Origin: Nocardiopsis alba DSM 43377
GTDB taxonomy: Bacteria > Actinomycetota > Actinomycetes > Streptosporangiales > Streptosporangiaceae
Reading direction: 5' to 3'
NCBI RefSeq assembly: GCF_000341225.1
Contig: NZ_ANAC01000018.1
Coordinates: 124,001 to 188,000, forward strand
Length of the DNA stretch: 64,000 bases
This document shows positions 62,026 through 64,000 of the stretch, in pieces (the first letter of the stretch is position 1; every line of letters begins with the position of its first letter). Position numbers and translations under genes: made by a program. Below the pieces are notes generated by a model. The model ran no database searches. It was given only the letters and a program-made list of their open reading frames with translations, and was not told where the DNA came from.

Positions 62026-64000
62026 ATGGCTTACCAGGAAATCCACACCGCCGCGTTCGTCCCCGCTGACGGGCTCGACACCCTGTCTACCGAGCTGAAC
62101 ACCCTCACCTTCCCCGAGCATTGGCGTCAAGCCGTATTGGACTTTTACGCACAGACACGTTCCGAAAAGGGACGCAGCGAGGTCCTCGAACACCAGAGCG
62201 TGCCTATAAAGCGCCTCAATCATCTGCTGCGAGTTGTCGCCCCAGGCCTGGTCTCCATCGGGCGGTGGGCACCGACCAACACCGATCAGCCGTGGTTGTA
62301 CTCGGAGAAGGAATTCTCCCCCCAGGCCCTGATGAACTACGTCAGCGCCTGGCTGAAGGACATGGCCCCCAAGGAGAAGGGGACGCAACGGACCGTTGCG
62401 GGTTCGCACCGCCCCCTGCTCGACACCCTGCGGACGATGGACCCAGCCACCCTGAACTGGGAGCGAACGCCCGTCGAACTGCTCCGCGGCACGGTGTCGG
62501 AGGGTGGAACTCTGCTCCCCGACTCATCCTTGTACCGGCTCCTGCCCGAGTACGCCGCATCTCGGGTCGTCGCCTCGGGCCCTTACCGGTTCGCAGGGGA
62601 GGAGGTTCACTGGCATCGTGCCGCGGGCTACCAAGAAGCCGAACTCATCTCGGATGTCCTCAGCTACACACCCAAGAGCCGCGACCACACGGGCAACCCC
62701 TGGTACTACTCCGGCTACCTGCGCTTCTACCTGCGCACCGAACCCTTCTCTACGGTGCCCCGCCTACACGTGGAGACCGGGATCCGACGCTGGACCAGTG
62801 GCAAAGCCAACCTCCAAGGCACCACGGGCGCCAGCGCCTACTTGAGGGCCGACGCCACGCTGCTGCCCCAGGCGCCCACCCCCGACCGGCTCGCCGTCGC
62901 CTACCTCCAGTGGGACCCGCGCACCAAACGCCCGGAGTGGCGCACTGGCGGACCGATGAACATGCTGGAGAACCTCGCGATCACCGACGAGTTCCCGGAC
63001 CCGGAGAGTCTGGTCAAGGACGGGACACAGTGGCTGACCGTGGGGCAAGGGCCACAGTTCGCCTTGACCTACCACACGACCATGGGCAGGCACTCGGTCG
63101 GATCCGGCATCATGCCCGAAGAACGCCGTCGCCTCATGGAATGGGTGGCCGCTGCCCTAGAGCCGGAGTTCGTGCCCATCCCCGCTCTGGTCAGGGCGGA
63201 GCCGCCAAAGGGGACGGTCGTCATCGACCGAGCCCTGGAGAAGCCCAAGAAGCTGACCGGCGACGAGGCGAAGAAGATGGCGCTGGCGGAGGAGAACCGC
63301 CGGCTCGAGAGCCGCAACGCCCGGCAGCGCAGGGCCCATCTGGCCGAGGTTCTCAAGGGCGCGGACCTATCGGCCATGGTTCTGTACCAGAATTCCGGGA
63401 TCCGCGATCAGATGATCCAGGCCGCGGAGGATTCGCTGGACCTCGCTGGCCACCGGGACGGCCAGGGACCCGACACCTGGGTCTGGCGGGCACCCGACCT
63501 AACGGTCCGAATCACCGCTCGCCTGGCCGGCGAGATCACAGGACCCCTGGGTGAGGCCACCGCACCGAAGCGAGGGGGCGAGTTCAAGGAGGAAGCCGCC
63601 AAACGTCGTGACCTGGTGAAGGAGACTGTGCAGGAGATCCTCTCCGACAGCGGTGGGGGCGTTCAAGTCGCCTACGTGGAGCTGGACGGGGTAAAGACCT
63701 CCACAGGTAAGCGGATCTTCGCCCCCACCCAGGACCCAAAGGGCGCCATCCGGGCAGGTGCTGCTCAAGCGCGGATCGTGAGCCAGTTCGCCAAGCCCTA
63801 CGACCCACAAGACGCGCCAGAAGAGCGGGAAGAAAAGGCACGGCACCGTATCGAGTCGGCATGGAGCGACGGATTGCGTCAGCTCGGGGCCACGTTCGTC
63901 CCGCGTGCCGGAGAGGGCGGGGCCATCCCGGCGAACCTCACGCAAATCGCGTTCTGGATGGTACGCCGCAACGTCGCGAGTAAGAGCAGCTTCTCCCAGT
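62026..64000 (+). CDS. pPIWI-RE protein (Argonaute-like), N-terminal part
   Basis: 658 codons are visible from ATG 62026 (GAGAAGGAG 12 bp upstream); the frame is open at the right edge. The N-terminal domain contains GNPWYYSGYLRFYLRTEPFSTVPRLHVETGIRRWTSGKANLQG, the hallmark of the pPIWI-RE N-terminal domain (formerly DUF3962). Toward the edge GGGVQVAYVELDGVKTSTGKRIF begins the MID-like/PIWI region; the RNase H-fold PIWI domain with the diagnostic Arg and Glu should lie just outside. pPIWI-RE proteins form a PIWI branch found only with DinG helicase and REase genes, proposed to restrict invading DNA or transcripts. It follows the helicase by 35 bp. Confidence 0.82.
   Translation, partial: MAYQEIHTAAFVPADGLDTLSTELNTLTFPEHWRQAVLDFYAQTRSEKGRSEVLEHQSVPIKRLNHLLRVVAPGLVSIGRWAPTNTDQPWLYSEKEFSPQALMNYVSAWLKDMAPKEKGTQRTVAGSHRPLLDTLRTMDPATLNWERTPVELLRGTVSEGGTLLPDSSLYRLLPEYAASRVVASGPYRFAGEEVHWHRAAGYQEAELISDVLSYTPKSRDHTGNPWYYSGYLRFYLRTEPFSTVPRLHVETGIRRWTSGKANLQGTTGASAYLRADATLLPQAPTPDRLAVAYLQWDPRTKRPEWRTGGPMNMLENLAITDEFPDPESLVKDGTQWLTVGQGPQFALTYHTTMGRHSVGSGIMPEERRRLMEWVAAALEPEFVPIPALVRAEPPKGTVVIDRALEKPKKLTGDEAKKMALAEENRRLESRNARQRRAHLAEVLKGADLSAMVLYQNSGIRDQMIQAAEDSLDLAGHRDGQGPDTWVWRAPDLTVRITARLAGEITGPLGEATAPKRGGEFKEEAAKRRDLVKETVQEILSDSGGGVQVAYVELDGVKTSTGKRIFAPTQDPKGAIRAGAAQARIVSQFAKPYDPQDAPEEREEKARHRIESAWSDGLRQLGATFVPRAGEGGAIPANLTQIAFWMVRRNVASKSSFSQ

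Larger units (their letters stand above)
55177..64000. mobile_element. Integrated genomic island, left part
   Basis: Begins at the 23-bp tRNA-His fragment and runs past the right edge. Signs are the truncated tRNA with its terminator on the host side, an abrupt drop in G+C (many A/T third positions, e.g. frequent GAA, CAA, ATA and TTG codons from 55.2 kb on), a gene-free 600-bp border, and a cargo of pPIWI-RE defence genes. No integrase is seen in the 8.8 kb in view; it may be at the far end next to the intact tRNA. Confidence 0.7.

Overview
The window is very G+C-rich (about 70% or more by eye over most of its length) and carries actinomycete hallmarks: GTG and TTG starts, several probably leaderless genes, a CebR-type cellobiose operator, a sugar ABC operon without its own ATPase, ROK/GntR/XRE-TPR regulators and a Tad pilus locus. 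A filamentous actinomycete of the Nocardiopsis/Streptomyces kind fits; I cannot name the species.

Layout. 0-7.4 kb (minus strand): Tad (Flp, type IVc) pilus machinery (tadC partial, tadB, tadA, two TadE-like pseudopilins, tadZ/cpaE, cpaB) and a zinc-ribbon protein of unknown role. 8.0-9.2 kb: two small membrane proteins. 9.5-17.9 kb (minus): a coupled operon of an FN3-repeat protein, a double-GTPase-type protein, a GTPase-associated protein 1 (GAP1), a membrane GTPase with zinc ribbons and a 51-residue membrane protein, preceded by the internally deleted remnant of an Hsp70-like gene. 18.3-22.6 kb: membrane protein with a Gly/Pro-rich tail, OafA-like acyltransferase with SGNH domain, and a membrane protein of unknown family. 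22.6-30.3 kb: mannoside-type utilisation locus (ROK repressor, ABC importer, GH38 alpha-mannosidase) with the same operator in front of the importer and of the mannosidase. 30.4-43.1 kb: flavin monooxygenase with its GAF-type regulator, a GntR/MHS transporter/ornithine-cyclodeaminase-family cassette, a tandem P-loop protein, an SBF-type transporter with LysR, and a MerR/MFS pair.

43.1-47.8 kb: a compact three-gene set behind a 45-bp palindrome. It consists of a TIR protein with three 13-residue C-terminal repeats, an NTPase that carries one copy of the same repeat at its N-terminus, and a membrane protein paralogous to the one at 21.5 kb. This is the arrangement known for prion-like (amyloid) signalling between NLR-type NTPases and TIR effectors, and it is the best candidate here for a little-described defence or cell-death system.

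47.8-54.9 kb: XRE-TPR regulator, TetR/MFS pair with three operator copies, a secreted DNRLRE-type protein and a CebR-controlled GH1 beta-glucosidase. At 55.2 kb the host sequence ends in the last 23 nt of a tRNA-His gene followed (on its strand) by its terminator. From there to the right edge base composition drops and the DNA looks like an integrated island. It carries a four-gene pPIWI-RE operon: tandem Fe-S nuclease, restriction-endonuclease-fold protein, DinG-like helicase, and a prokaryotic Argonaute-like pPIWI-RE protein that runs off the end. The window therefore holds three separate conflict or signalling modules (GAP1/GTPase, TIR/NTPase, pPIWI-RE).
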